Source: Gammaproteobacteria bacterium
Lineage (GTDB): Bacteria > Pseudomonadota > Gammaproteobacteria > Pseudomonadales > Azotimanducaceae
Reading direction: 5' to 3'
Length of the DNA stretch: 64,000 bases
Assembly: GCA_002725995.1 (NCBI GenBank)
Contig: PBRQ01000055.1
Span: 1-64,000, forward strand
The position numbers and the translations under genes were made by a program. This document shows positions 1 through 9,639 of the stretch, in pieces. How positions within the stretch are numbered: position 1 is the stretch's first letter; the number at the start of each line of letters is the position of its first letter. A model generated the notes under the pieces. It ran no database searches. It was not told where the DNA came from and saw only the letters and a program-made list of their open reading frames with translations.

Positions 1-2
1 GT

Positions 3-938
3 CACCCGTTCGAGGCACCCGAAAAATTCCCGCCAGAGCATGCAGACATCATTGAAGATGAACTCCAACTTTATAACTCCAGGCAACAAGAATTTGGGTC
101 CAGCATTGCCATCCTCAATCAACAGCTCAATCAACATAGACAGGCATTGGTAGAGCTGCGGGCAGAAGAAAAGAAACTGGTACGAAATGCTGAATTTACA
201 AGCCAGGAACTCTCAATGACGGAGCCACTTGTGAAGACGGGCGCCGTTTCTGAGGTAGAGTTGATACGCCTGCGCCAGGCAGTAAATGAATCCATCGGCA
301 GGCTGGAGGTCACGCAACTCACTGTGCCTAAAGCCCAGGCAGTCATTGAAGAAGCACTGGACAAGATAGATGAACGGAAACAGCAGTTCGTAAGCGCATC
401 ACGAATTGAAATGAATGAGGCTAAAACACAGCTCAGCAGGTTGAATATATCGAATGTGGCACTGGAGGACAGAGTCAATCGAACGGACGTTCAGTCCCCG
501 GTTGACGGCACTGTTAATCAAGTCCTCGTGAATACAACCGGTGGCGTAATCCAGCCCGGTATGGACCTGCTCGAAATCGTACCCGCAAACGATACGCTCC
601 TGGTGGAAGCAAAGATCAAGCCTTCAGATGTCGCTTTCATTCACCCAGGGCAACAGGCAACCGTCAAACTTACGGCCTATGATTTCGCGATCTATGGCGG
701 CTTGGATTCCGTGCTTGAACTCATCAGCGCTGACTCACTCACCGATGAAACAGGTGAGCACTTTTTCCAGATACGGGTTAGAACCAAAAAAAATCACCTT
801 GGCTCCGACAGTAACCCCCTGCCCATTATCCCCGGCATGATCGCAACGGTAGACATTATTACCGGCAAAAAAACGGTCATGGACTATATCCTGAAACCAC
901 TAAAAAGAGCCCAGGCATCGGCATTGTCAGAACGCTAG
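3..938 (+). CDS. HlyD-family type I secretion membrane-fusion (adaptor) protein, 5'-truncated
   Basis: The frame is open from base 3, so the gene begins before the window; the ORF-track start at 147 is an internal TTG (Leu) codon. The visible part has a long Gln/Glu/Leu-rich helical hairpin (coiled coil), then a lipoyl-like half-motif (VQSPVDGTVNQVLV) and a beta-barrel segment with IIPGMIATVDI near the C-terminus, which is the order seen in HlyD/PrtE/LapC adaptors. Such proteins sit in the inner membrane and link an ABC exporter to a TolC-type outer-membrane channel for RTX-like substrates. The ABC transporter would be expected just upstream, outside the window. No terminator is evident after the stop. 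The family call is firm; the cargo is unknown. Confidence 0.9.
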   Translation, partial: HPFEAPEKFPPEHADIIEDELQLYNSRQQEFGSSIAILNQQLNQHRQALVELRAEEKKLVRNAEFTSQELSMTEPLVKTGAVSEVELIRLRQAVNESIGRLEVTQLTVPKAQAVIEEALDKIDERKQQFVSASRIEMNEAKTQLSRLNISNVALEDRVNRTDVQSPVDGTVNQVLVNTTGGVIQPGMDLLEIVPANDTLLVEAKIKPSDVAFIHPGQQATVKLTAYDFAIYGGLDSVLELISADSLTDETGEHFFQIRVRTKKNHLGSDSNPLPIIPGMIATVDIITGKKTVMDYILKPLKRAQASALSER

Positions 939-1004
939 CGGCGTCAGCCTCTGCTCTGGGATTCGATATCGGGGTGTCCTGTACCGAGACTCTATACCGC
1001 AGCT

Positions 1005-1799
1005 TCAAAGGCCCCTAAAAACTGGTTTTCTTTTCTCCTTGAAAGCCCTGCGGCCTTCAACGTAATCTTCACTGTCAAAGCAGGCATTAATCATCTGATC
1101 GATGGCTTCATGGTCGCGTTTGTCCAGGTCCTGAGAATTTTCATTCACCGCCGCCTTCGCAGCCTTGACCGTCAAGGGTGCATTCGCAGCGATCAGTGCG
1201 GCGTAATCCCTGACCTTCTGTTCAAGTTCCTGCCGCGAAACTACAAAATTAATAAGCCCAATACGAAGCGCCTCCTCAGCATCGAGAAACCGCGCACTGA
1301 ACATAATATCTTTTGCACTGGACGGACCAACGAGGTCACTGAGGACCTTGAGCCCACCGTACTCATATCCCAAACCCAGTTTAGCCGCCGGTATGCCGAA
1401 CGTGGAATCTTTGGTCGCAAACCTGACATCAGCACTAAGGGCAGTCGCCAGTCCCCCGCCGATGCAATACCCCTGAATCATTGCAATCAGCGGCTTATCC
1501 AATTTCCCAAGCCAGAGGCTGGCATTTGCGGATACGGCTCCATATTGTTTCTTCTGTGCAGCATTACCACGCTTGGAGTCAAACTCCGATATGTCTGCAC
1601 CAGAAACAAATGCCTTTTCGCCGGCGCCCTTCATCACCACGACGCGCACTCCATCATCGTGCTGAAAGGATTCTAGGATAGTTCCAAGCCCTTCCCACAT
1701 CTCAAGTGAGATCGCATTTCTGCGCTCTGGACTATTAAATGTTATCCAGCCAATACCGTCTTCAACATCAGCTAACATTTTTGTCGTATTGAGTTTCAT
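1005..1799 (-). CDS. Enoyl-CoA hydratase/isomerase family protein
   Basis: A 264-aa crotonase-fold protein. The oxyanion-hole segments are clear: AFVSGADISEF in the first half and CIGGGLATALSADVRFAT around the middle. The segment where classical hydratases carry the first catalytic Glu (usually FGxPE) reads FGIPAAKLGLGYEYGG, so that Glu is Ala here; the reaction may therefore not be simple enoyl-CoA hydration. ATG start with AAGG a few bases upstream. The CaiB/BaiF CoA-transferase gene lies immediately upstream on the same strand with a 26-bp gap, so the two probably share a transcript and act on one acyl-CoA. The substrate is not evident. Confidence 0.88.
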   Translation of the reverse strand: MKLNTTKMLADVEDGIGWITFNSPERRNAISLEMWEGLGTILESFQHDDGVRVVVMKGAGEKAFVSGADISEFDSKRGNAAQKKQYGAVSANASLWLGKLDKPLIAMIQGYCIGGGLATALSADVRFATKDSTFGIPAAKLGLGYEYGGLKVLSDLVGPSSAKDIMFSARFLDAEEALRIGLINFVVSRQELEQKVRDYAALIAANAPLTVKAAKAAVNENSQDLDKRDHEAIDQMINACFDSEDYVEGRRAFKEKRKPVFRGL

Positions 1800-1825
1800 A
1801 TGTGGCCTTGCACTTAAATGGATAC

Positions 1826-3010
1826 CTATATCACGAGTGCGTCCCGCAACGCCTCAATTTCTTTTGTGGTAAGACCCGCCTCCAGCAATACCTCGTCATT
1901 GTGCTCTCCCAACTCAGGGCCAGCACGGTCGAATGATTCCGATGATGAAAATGCGGACATGTTGATTGGCGATCGAATGAGGTTGAAGTCTCCAAGATCT
2001 TTATGGCTGACGGAACGCTCCATTTTCAGGAATTTCACCTGTCCATCTTCAAAAGCTTCGCCTACGTTGTATATTGGGCCGCAGGGGCAACCGACATCAT
2101 TCATTTTGGTAACAAAATCGGCGGTTGTTTCCTTGCTGGTGATGGCGTTCATCTTCGCGAAAAGTTCGCCGCGGTGTTCTACCCGACCACGCGGCGTTTT
2201 AAATCTTTCATCCTCTGCCATATCAGGCACTTCCATCTTTTCGCAGAAGGCCCTGAACATCTTGTTTGTACTCGCTGCCAGGTTGACCTGCCCATCACAG
2301 GTATCAAATAGACCCATTGGGGAGTTGGTAGGGTGATTATTTCCTTGCCGGGTAGCGATTTCACGATGCATGGTATATCTCGCCCCCTGGAAATCGAGTT
2401 TATTTATCATCGATTCCAGGAGCGAGGTATGAACCCACTGCCCTTCACCGGTTTTCTCACGATGGAGCAGAGCAAGCAGAATACCCTGCCCAAGAAACAT
2501 CCCAGCTGATGTATCGCTGATCGCAATGCCGACGCGCATGGGGCCCTGCTCCGGCTCACCTGTTAAGGACATCAGTCCACTGGTCCCCTGAATGATCTGA
2601 TCTACACCGGGTCGACCACTATAGGGACCATCCTGGCCGAAGCCGGAGATACTCGCATATATTATTCCAGGGTTGATACTCTTGACCGACTCATAGTCCA
2701 CACCAAGGCGGTACTTAACAGCCATTCTGAAGTTCTCAACGATAACGTCAGCCCTCTTAGCCAGCCTCAGAAATAGGCCGCGACCTTCATCCAATTTCAG
2801 GTCAATGGTTATACCACGCTTGTTACGATGCAGATTCTGAGAATCAGGGTTGTGGCGTCCGCCTGCTAAATCAGCGATGCCCGATGAGGCTGGTGGTTCA
2901 ATGCGAATTACGTTCGCGCCCCAATCTGCCAACAATCTGACTGCAGCGGGCCCGGCACGTGCAAGTGTAAGATCAAGAACCGTAAGATCGGCTAGAGGCA
3001 GTTCAGCCAT
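1826..3010 (-). CDS. CaiB/BaiF (family III) CoA-transferase
   Basis: A 394-aa class III CoA-transferase, normal length for the family. The N-terminus has the usual ADLTVLDLT / GANVIRIEPP Rossmann-like start, followed by NKRGITIDLK and VDQIIQGTSGLMSLTGEP. The Asp in VGIAISDTSAG (about residue 166) matches the aspartate that forms the acyl-enzyme anhydride in formyl-CoA transferase. It moves CoA between carboxylic acids in the cytoplasm. It overlaps the upstream DUF3014 gene by 8 nt, suggesting translational coupling, and is followed by an enoyl-CoA hydratase-family gene. The acid is unknown; carnitine, formate/oxalate and bile-acid relatives cannot be separated by eye. Confidence 0.9.
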   Translation of the reverse strand: MAELPLADLTVLDLTLARAGPAAVRLLADWGANVIRIEPPASSGIADLAGGRHNPDSQNLHRNKRGITIDLKLDEGRGLFLRLAKRADVIVENFRMAVKYRLGVDYESVKSINPGIIYASISGFGQDGPYSGRPGVDQIIQGTSGLMSLTGEPEQGPMRVGIAISDTSAGMFLGQGILLALLHREKTGEGQWVHTSLLESMINKLDFQGARYTMHREIATRQGNNHPTNSPMGLFDTCDGQVNLAASTNKMFRAFCEKMEVPDMAEDERFKTPRGRVEHRGELFAKMNAITSKETTADFVTKMNDVGCPCGPIYNVGEAFEDGQVKFLKMERSVSHKDLGDFNLIRSPINMSAFSSSESFDRAGPELGEHNDEVLLEAGLTTKEIEALRDALVI

Positions 3011-3845
3011 TTTCCAATAGCGATCTCAATTCCAGGGCAATCTCACTAAGTTTGACCTGCAGGGCACGCGTATTCTTCGGCCCCATTCGAATCAACTGCT
3101 TTTGTGCCGCGCTTAATGATTCAAGCTTCTTTTCTTCAAACTGATACATTACCACTGGCCGAAGCAACCTGATGGGTTTATTGATCACGGGCGTCTCAAG
3201 CAGCCTGCCAATTGCTTTGAATACAACATCATTGAACTTCTTGTCCGGAGACCCGAGCTCGCCATAAGCCTCCTGCAGCATCGGGTGTACGAGGAGATAG
3301 AATTCGGCTGAGCGTCTGGCATCCAGCGAAACCACCACTTCCGAGAAAAAATCGTACCGCTCGTAGGAGGCGCTATCGAGCAAATATACCTGCTCAGAAA
3401 TTTGACTGGCAAGAAACGGTCCCTGGGGAGCTAAATCCCGCACCGGGTCCTTCGCAACCTGCCCAATTGCAACGCCTTCAACAAAGGCAACGAACTTGCG
3501 AATCAGTTCATTTGGAGACAGCCAGGTATTTACCCCTTCATGCCTGGTTAAACTGACCACACCATCACGTATCAATTGGTCACTATCATTGAGTCTTGGA
3601 AGTACGAAGGCAGGTTCGACCTCTTCTTCTACCGGCGCCTCAACCACCTGTTCAGGTTCCAACTCTGGTTCAGGCTCAGCCTCTATTACCGGCTCCGGTA
3701 CCGGAGGCTCGGGCTCAGGAATGGCAACAGGCTGAGTAACCACCTCGGGGACTGACTCCTTGGAAGACACAGAGTAGACAATAAATCCAACGATGAGCAG
3801 CCCGACTATAGCCAGGGCAATGATAATGGGTCGATTTTCAGACAT
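3003..3845 (-). CDS. DUF3014 single-pass membrane protein
   Basis: A 280-aa protein with a short cytoplasmic start, one transmembrane helix (IIIALAIVGLLIVGFIVYSV, about residues 6-25), then a Pro/Glu-rich spacer of EPEPE type (about 35-80) and a globular C-terminal domain (LPRLNDSDQLIRDGV..., HPMLQEAYGELGSPD) recognisable as DUF3014. The layout implies an inner-membrane anchor with a periplasmic domain held off by a stiff acidic linker. The function of the family is not known to me. It is first in a probable operon and overlaps the CoA-transferase start by 8 nt. The mechanistic link to the two CoA genes is unclear. Confidence 0.8.
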   Translation of the reverse strand: MSENRPIIIALAIVGLLIVGFIVYSVSSKESVPEVVTQPVAIPEPEPPVPEPVIEAEPEPELEPEQVVEAPVEEEVEPAFVLPRLNDSDQLIRDGVVSLTRHEGVNTWLSPNELIRKFVAFVEGVAIGQVAKDPVRDLAPQGPFLASQISEQVYLLDSASYERYDFFSEVVVSLDARRSAEFYLLVHPMLQEAYGELGSPDKKFNDVVFKAIGRLLETPVINKPIRLLRPVVMYQFEEKKLESLSAAQKQLIRMGPKNTRALQVKLSEIALELRSLLENG

Positions 3846-4092
3846 TTAAACCTCTGTTTTCTAATGTTTCATTTTCCAGATGTATCATCGTGGAAACAAC
3901 AGCACGGGAGCAGGCAATTGACTGAATATCCTGCCCGCCAATGCCACAGCATTCGTCCATCATAGTTTCATTGGCGTAGAAACTACAACCCTATCATGGG
4001 GCTGGTTGCCGCCATGAATTAGAACCATTGAAGTTTGATGCTATATCAAAATTCTCATTGATGGCCTCAGCATTCCCGCTGAATATCCTCTC
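3846..4092. other. Intergenic region between DUF3014 and mtnA genes
   Basis: About 250 bp without a supported gene. It should hold the promoter for the DUF3014-led minus-strand operon and the 3' end of the mtnA transcript. No convincing hairpin plus T-run, RNA gene or ORF was seen. Confidence 0.5.
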
Positions 4093-5166
4093 TCAGCTGC
4101 CATTAAGCAGCTTTTTGAGGTTCTGATCAAATGGTGGCTCCACCAGCATCTTCTCGGTGATGATACCTGCAATGAGGTTTGCCGGCGTTACATCGAAAGC
4201 TGGATTTACTGCATTGATGTTGTCTGGTGCAACCTGCTCACCCATGACATGCGTTACTTCCATCATACTTCGCTGCTCTATATTGATATTCGCGCCTGAT
4301 GCGGTATCGGCATCAATGGTAGAGACCGGACAGGCGACATAGAAGGGAATATCAAAATGTCGGCACAATATAGCAACGCCAAGTGTACCAATTTTGTTTG
4401 CCACATCACCGTTTGCTGCGACCCTGTCAGCACCAACCAGCGCCATATCCACTGCCCCCAGCGCCATCATATGGGCTGCCATAGAGTCGGTTATCAAGGT
4501 GCAACTAACGCCTAGAGCTTGGAGCTCATATGCCGTAAGCCTGGCACCCTGGAGAAGTGGGCGTGTTTCATCTACGAGGACGTGAACTTCCACACCTTCC
4601 TCGTAGGCTCGGTATATGGGCGCGAGGGCTGTACCAAGTTCCGATACTGCAAGCGAACCCGCATTACAATGCGTGAGCACGTTTGGACGTTGCCTGACCA
4701 AAGAAACACCATGATTACCTATCTGATGGCAGGCACTGATATCTTCCTGATGAATGGCAATTGCTTCCTGCTCCAGGCGGTCGAGCAATTCTCCGCTACT
4801 GCCAAATTCACCGGATGTAACAGCCATCATCCTGGTCACTGCCCAGGGCAGATTCACCGCGGTAGGCCTTGCAGCTATTAGGTAGTGAGCACGTTCAGCA
4901 AGGTTTGCCCTCAACGCCGTCAGAGAGCGGTCGCTCTCAAACAAACCCACCAGTAGCCCATAGGCGGCGGCAATACCTATGGCGGGGGCTCCCCTAACAG
5001 CCAGTTGCTGAATGCATTCAAAAACATCTTCGATTTTGTTGCACCGAATCAGTGACCTCTCCCCCGGTAAACGTCGCTGATCCAGCAGGCACAAGATTCT
5101 GTTATCCCACAACACTGCTTTGGGCAGTGCCTTCAGGCTATTAGTCACACCACCAGGATTTGTCAC
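4093..5166 (-). CDS. mtnA: S-methyl-5-thioribose-1-phosphate isomerase
   Basis: A 357-aa aldose-ketose isomerase of the eIF2B-like superfamily that converts methylthioribose-1-phosphate to methylthioribulose-1-phosphate in methionine salvage. Diagnostic segments are RGAPAIGIAAAYG, RPTAVNLPWA, THCNAGSLA (containing the catalytic Cys), VGADRVAANGDVANKIGT (catalytic Asp) and the C-terminal VNPAFDVTPANLIAGIITE. The length is slightly above typical. The start overlaps the stop of the upstream LLM oxidoreductase gene by 4 nt. No other methionine-salvage gene is in the window, so the remaining steps are elsewhere. Alternative members of this fold (ribose-1,5-bisphosphate isomerase) are less likely given the motifs. 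Confidence 0.93.
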   Translation of the reverse strand: MTNPGGVTNSLKALPKAVLWDNRILCLLDQRRLPGERSLIRCNKIEDVFECIQQLAVRGAPAIGIAAAYGLLVGLFESDRSLTALRANLAERAHYLIAARPTAVNLPWAVTRMMAVTSGEFGSSGELLDRLEQEAIAIHQEDISACHQIGNHGVSLVRQRPNVLTHCNAGSLAVSELGTALAPIYRAYEEGVEVHVLVDETRPLLQGARLTAYELQALGVSCTLITDSMAAHMMALGAVDMALVGADRVAANGDVANKIGTLGVAILCRHFDIPFYVACPVSTIDADTASGANINIEQRSMMEVTHVMGEQVAPDNINAVNPAFDVTPANLIAGIITEKMLVEPPFDQNLKKLLNGS

Positions 5167-6167
5167 ACCCTAAGCTCAGCTACCATCTGCAGTCGAGCCT
5201 CCGTATCAACGAAGGAAAAACCACCGCTGGTGCGGTCAGTGAAGTCACTATATCGGCTCCGCATTTCTGCAACTATATTGCCAGGCTCATCCATCACACA
5301 GAAAGCGTGAAGCATATCATCGGTAATTAGCTCACCCATCTCCTCCCACTTACCCTGCTTCGACATGGCATTCAACTCAGCCTGCATGTCACCCCACCCA
5401 TGGACACCCAGAACATTCTTATAGGCGGGCGTTGAACCATAGAAAGAAATTCGTTGCTTGATGGCACTCTTAACCGCCTCAAAAGTCTTCTCGTCTTTCC
5501 CTGAGATGACGAAGGGGGTGTAGGATATTTCAAAATCATCCCGTGATCGCCCTGATTTAGCGAGGCCCTTCTCAACGGCCGGCAATGTCACTTCACGAAT
5601 GTACTTCTCATTACTGAAGGGATGAATAATCAAACCATCTGCTACTTCCCCTGCCACTTCCGTCATAACCGGACCAACAGCCGCAAGCGTGACCTTCGGT
5701 GCACTATATTCCGTATTTTCAGGTGTAAAGGCCGGTGTCATCAAGGTGTGGTTGTAGTATTTGCCATCGTGGTGCAAAGCTTCACCCTCATACCAGTTCG
5801 CCCAGATTGCTCGCATCGCCTGCACCAGTTCTCGCATCTGGGCGGCTGGCGCTCCCCAGGGCATACTGAATCGTTTGGTGATGTGCGGCCTGATCTGGGA
5901 ACCAAGCCCCATTGTAAAGCGACCAGCGGAGTATGCATTCAGATCATGTCCAAGGTTCGCCAACACCATCGGACTGCGGGCAAAGGCGACAGCAATTCCC
6001 GTATGAAGCTCTATAGACTTGCTGTGTTCAGCCGCAAGCATCAATGGCATAAAGGGATCGTGACTCATCTCTGCCGTTCCCGCACCATCAAACCCGTGAG
6101 ATTCCAGTTCCTTAATATGCTCGGGAACCTTATGCCAATCCGCCGTTAAATGTGCATCTACTTTCAT
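5163..6167 (-). CDS. LLM-class flavin-dependent oxidoreductase (TIGR03617-like)
   Basis: A 334-aa luciferase-like TIM-barrel protein. The N-terminus (MKVDAHLTADWHKVPEHIKELESHGFDGAGTAEMSHDPFMPLMLAAEHSKSIEL) and SAGRFTMGLGSQIRPHITKRFSMPW follow the F420/FMN-dependent LLM pattern, and the ERFGMPW-like segment is typical of the TIGR03617 group. It probably uses reduced flavin or F420 to reduce or oxygenate a small organic molecule in the cytoplasm. It lies upstream of and overlaps mtnA by 4 nt (ATGA type), so the two are co-translated although no metabolic link is obvious. No F420 biosynthesis gene is visible here, so the cofactor is uncertain. Confidence 0.82.
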   Translation of the reverse strand: MKVDAHLTADWHKVPEHIKELESHGFDGAGTAEMSHDPFMPLMLAAEHSKSIELHTGIAVAFARSPMVLANLGHDLNAYSAGRFTMGLGSQIRPHITKRFSMPWGAPAAQMRELVQAMRAIWANWYEGEALHHDGKYYNHTLMTPAFTPENTEYSAPKVTLAAVGPVMTEVAGEVADGLIIHPFSNEKYIREVTLPAVEKGLAKSGRSRDDFEISYTPFVISGKDEKTFEAVKSAIKQRISFYGSTPAYKNVLGVHGWGDMQAELNAMSKQGKWEEMGELITDDMLHAFCVMDEPGNIVAEMRSRYSDFTDRTSGGFSFVDTEARLQMVAELRV

Positions 6168-6201
6168 CTTATCTCCTAGTCAATTGTTCGCTACCATACC
6201 A

Positions 6202-7957
6202 TTATCGTCCCGCCTCTGGGCCGACCAGTTCTGCCAGTATCGACAAAGGCACTGCTCCTGAACCAAGAACACTGGTGTGAAATTCCTTCAAATTGGAATC
6301 AGTCTGTAACCTGGATTGCTCCTGTTGACGAAGCAATAGAAACTGCCTCATCCCAACCATGTAGGCCGTCGCCTGCCCAGGGTAGAGCATGTAGCGAAAT
6401 ATCTGCCCTTCGTTGTAGGAGTCCGACAGGCCGGTAGCTTCGGCAAAGTAGCGTGAGGCTTCATCAAAGGTCCAGCCCTGATGATGTATACCCGTATCAA
6501 CCACCAGCCGCGCTGCTCGCATCGCTTCAAATTGCAGGCGCCTAAGGTTTCCGTATGGGTCGTGCCATCCCAGTTCCCAGGCGAGCCTCTCCGCATAGAG
6601 TGCCTAGCCCTCCACAAAGGCAGTAAAGTGCAACCCTTTTCTGAAATTTGGCAAATTAAGCTCATGGGATAGTGCGATCTGGAGATGATGACCCGGCAGG
6701 GCCTCGTGTTAAGCCAGCGTGGCCATACCGTAGAGAGACACATCTGAAGTATTGGATTCGTAAAAAGCCCCCGCTCGTTCTCCATCGTAGGAACCTTCGA
6801 TATAGTACCCGCCAGTCTGGCCACCAATTACCTGAACCTGCTAAGCCGGAACTTGTGAAAATGCCTGATCAAGTTTCGCACTCGCTCCTGCAATGATAGT
6901 TGTATGGGTTGCGACAACCTGTGAGGCCGGGACCATGCCGCCATCGGTTTCCAAACGGGAATAGATTTGACCCAGGCTATCGGTCTCGGGATAACCGAGC
7001 TCCGCGACCGCCATTCGTATCTCGTTATAAATTCGGCTGATCTCAGAAAGGCCCAACTGATGTATTTCATCTGCAGTGAGATCCGTTGACGTGTGATGTT
7101 TGGGCGCCTGCTGGTAGTAGTCCTGTCCACCGGAAAACTGGCCAAAACCAATGGCAGACGGCGCAATCATTTCCAAACGCTCGAGCTCAGCTTTCAGTGA
7201 TTGGCAAGCCGAGACGATTTGCTGTTCAATTATTGCTCTTGCATCGGCAAGCATGGTTGTGCGCAAAGTACTGTCAACAGACACATGGTTTAGTGTTTGC
7301 TCCATGGTCTGATAATAAATTGAAGCCATCGCCCCATTACCAACAAGGCCAGACAAATGCCGCAGGCTGACCCCCATAGATAGTGCCGGCTGGATGATTC
7401 CAGCACTCTCCCTGTTCCTTAGGTTTCCTATGAGTTGGGTTACTCGACTATCAATCTGTCCGAGTCGCAACAGGTAGTCCCTCGCATCTTGCTCAGTTGC
7501 AAAGGGATGGATATCACTAAAGAAAAGCTCAGTTTACGCAACGACATCAGTAAATGAAGGGTTTGCTGGACAAGAAAACTCCAGGTAGCCACCCAGGTTT
7601 ATCTGATCCTAGAGGTACCACTCGTAGATATCATAGGAAAGCTGTTGATCCTGGCTTAACTGGGATCGATCATATTGCTGAAGAAGGAGCAATGCCCGCT
7701 TCGATGACTGCGTAGGTTTCACTTACATAGGCATCAGATATGTCATCCAGCAGTACGGATTACATGCCAACATAATCCCCAAGCCCGTCAGCAACAACCG
7801 TCTCAGGTGAGCGGATCAACAGCACCCGACTCGCACCCTCAAAAAAGTCAACCATGGATAATCCGGTGAGATCGGCGGTCACCTGCTCCACCGATGTGGC
7901 CCTGACTCTGGTGGTGGGCTGCTGGCCTGGTCTATCTATGCCAGCCGTTCCTAAACC
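6202..7957 (-). pseudogene. Decayed DUF885-family (putative peptidase/hydrolase) gene
   Basis: The minus-strand translation reads as one DUF885 protein but is broken throughout. The N-terminal part (SVEQVTADLTGLSMVDFFEGASRVLLIRSPETV) is in one frame with a TAA at 7760-7762. A frameshift near 7690 leads into a second frame that carries stops at 7609 (TAG), 7534 (TAA), 6841 (TAG), 6709 (TAA) and 6604 (TAG). Two of these fall in family motifs: [11 protein letters not shown], where Tyr is expected, and AFVEG*ALYAERLAW, where Trp is expected. The final segment (6202-6522) is intact to the stop. There is no plausible start codon at the 5' end. The family resembles secreted or periplasmic metallopeptidase-like proteins. 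The product cannot be functional as read. Confidence 0.9.
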
Positions 7958-7989
7958 TTATGGCTACAGGGATCGAACTCATCAGCCTT

Positions 7990-9624
7990 CTAATCTTCAC
8001 CGGCTTTTGAATTGAGCTCATCGGTAAATTCAACATGTTGCATCAGGGCATAGTGATAGGCCTCAACCAGGGCCCCCCAACTGGCCTTAATGATATCGAC
8101 GTTTACACCAACCGTACCAAATAGTTCGCCTTCAAAACTGTGTTCAAGGTAGACCCTCACTTTAGCAGCAGTTTCCTGTGTTGAGTTGATCACCTTGACA
8201 CTGTAGTCAGTCAGGTGCAGATCCAGCACAACCGGGAATTTCTCTACCAGGGATTTCTGTAGTGCCTTGTTCAGAGCATCAACCGGCCCGCTACCCTCAG
8301 CCGCACAGAGTTGCAGTTCATCATCCACCCTGACCTTGACCGAAGCTTCTATTAGGCCATCGCTGTCAGAGCTATCATTTTGCTCCAGGGTTTCATTACT
8401 GGGAGAATAAATCCTGTAGTAGACAGGTTCAAAACAGGCTTTAAATTTCTTTACGTGCCGGCGGACAAGAAGGTCAAAACTTCCATCCGCATTTTCAAAG
8501 GAAAAACCGGCATGCTCTTTATCCTGCACCTCTTCAAGAATGGACTTCACGGCCTTTCCGTCTTCCAGTTCCGGGTAACGGTTCGCAAGTTTTGCACGCA
8601 GGTTTGAACCACCGGCAAGCTCGCTTATGAGAATTTTCCTGGAGTTACCTATCAGTTCCGGGTCAATATGTTCATAGGTCTCAGGATTTCTCTGAACTGC
8701 ACTTACATGGATTCCACCCTTGTGCGCAAATGCAGATGGCCCAACAAAAGGCTGACCGGAAGGCCCCTGGATACCGAGGTACTCCCACACCTTTCGGCTG
8801 AGATTTGTCAGGTTCTTGAGGTTGCCTTCAGGCAGGCAGTCATAGCCAAGTTTCAGTTCAAGGTTGGCCAGTACGGATGTCAGATCAGCATTACCGCAAC
8901 GTTCCCCAATACCATTAATCGTCCCGTGGACCTGAATAACACCTTCTTCTATAGCCCGAAGGGTATTCGCAATGGCAAGACCGCCATCATTGTGCACATG
9001 GATACCCAGCTTAATGGCCGGTATTTCCTTCCTGACTTCACTAACCGCATGAGCCAGATCATGGGGCATTATGCCGCCATTGGTATCGCAAAGAATCACT
9101 CTTTGCGCACCCGCATCAACGGCTACCTGTAAAGATGCCAGCGCATAACCTGGGTCACTTCTAAAACCATCAAAAAAGTGTTCTGCATCATAAAAAACCG
9201 GTTGCCCGGTGGACTCAGAGAGATGAGCAATTGAGCTGCCAATCATCTCCAGATTTTTGTCTGGAGAAACACGTAAAGCCTGCTCCACATGAAGATCCCA
9301 GGTCTTGCCAAATATGCATGTCACATCCGGTTTGGCAGCAATCAACTTTTGCAGAAAGAAATCTTCCTCTGGTGTGGAATCAGCACGACGAGTTGAGCCG
9401 AAAGCTACAATCTTCAGCTTGTTCAGCTCCAGATCCCGAACACGGCTAAAGTATTCATCATCCTTGGGGTTCGAGCCAGGCCAGCCGCCTTCAACATAAT
9501 CGACACCCATCGCATCCAGTGCCTGCGTAATATCAAGCTTGTCACCAAGACTGAGGTTTACCCCTTCCCCCTGGTTGCCGTCACGAAGCGTGGTATCGAA
9601 AATTTCTATCTTTTTCCTAGTCAT
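7990..9624 (-). CDS. cimA: (R)-citramalate synthase (CimA type, TIGR00977-like)
   Basis: A 544-aa protein of the isopropylmalate/homocitrate synthase superfamily, condensing acetyl-CoA with pyruvate to citramalate. The N-terminal HMGL-like barrel shows IFDTTLRDGNQGEGVNLSLGDKL (catalytic and metal residues), HVHNDGGLAIANTL and GTINGIGERCGNADL. FAHKGGIHVSAV begins the linker, and the C-terminal 150 residues form a LeuA-type regulatory domain. The IEIFDTTLRDGNQ-GEGVNLS and YVEGGWPGSNPKD signatures favour the long CimA clade over LeuA. It follows leuD by 15 bp, so leuC-leuD-cimA form one operon. Together they would make 2-oxobutyrate precursors for isoleucine without threonine. Isoleucine feedback through the C-terminal domain is likely by family. 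Confidence 0.9.
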   Translation of the reverse strand: MTRKKIEIFDTTLRDGNQGEGVNLSLGDKLDITQALDAMGVDYVEGGWPGSNPKDDEYFSRVRDLELNKLKIVAFGSTRRADSTPEEDFFLQKLIAAKPDVTCIFGKTWDLHVEQALRVSPDKNLEMIGSSIAHLSESTGQPVFYDAEHFFDGFRSDPGYALASLQVAVDAGAQRVILCDTNGGIMPHDLAHAVSEVRKEIPAIKLGIHVHNDGGLAIANTLRAIEEGVIQVHGTINGIGERCGNADLTSVLANLELKLGYDCLPEGNLKNLTNLSRKVWEYLGIQGPSGQPFVGPSAFAHKGGIHVSAVQRNPETYEHIDPELIGNSRKILISELAGGSNLRAKLANRYPELEDGKAVKSILEEVQDKEHAGFSFENADGSFDLLVRRHVKKFKACFEPVYYRIYSPSNETLEQNDSSDSDGLIEASVKVRVDDELQLCAAEGSGPVDALNKALQKSLVEKFPVVLDLHLTDYSVKVINSTQETAAKVRVYLEHSFEGELFGTVGVNVDIIKASWGALVEAYHYALMQHVEFTDELNSKAGED

Positions 9625-9639
9625 AGGACTTTGCCGTGT

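Noticed and set aside
1110-1676. 188-aa plus-strand ORF over the first enoyl-CoA hydratase gene
   Set aside because: It lies fully antisense to a gene with clear motifs and has no recognisable domain. The same applies to 1818-2336, 5622-6149, 11168-11569, 21382-21909, 25860-26402 and other long shadows.
3600-3735. Proline/glutamate (EPEPE) tract of the DUF3014 protein as a DNA repeat or CRISPR-like array
   Set aside because: It is a low-complexity linker in one reading frame without regular unit length or spacers.
6202-7957. Stop-codon recoding (TAG/TAA read as amino acids) to explain the DUF885 gene
   Set aside because: Both TAG and TAA occur at positions expecting different residues, a frameshift is also present, and neighbouring genes use TAG and TAA as normal stops.
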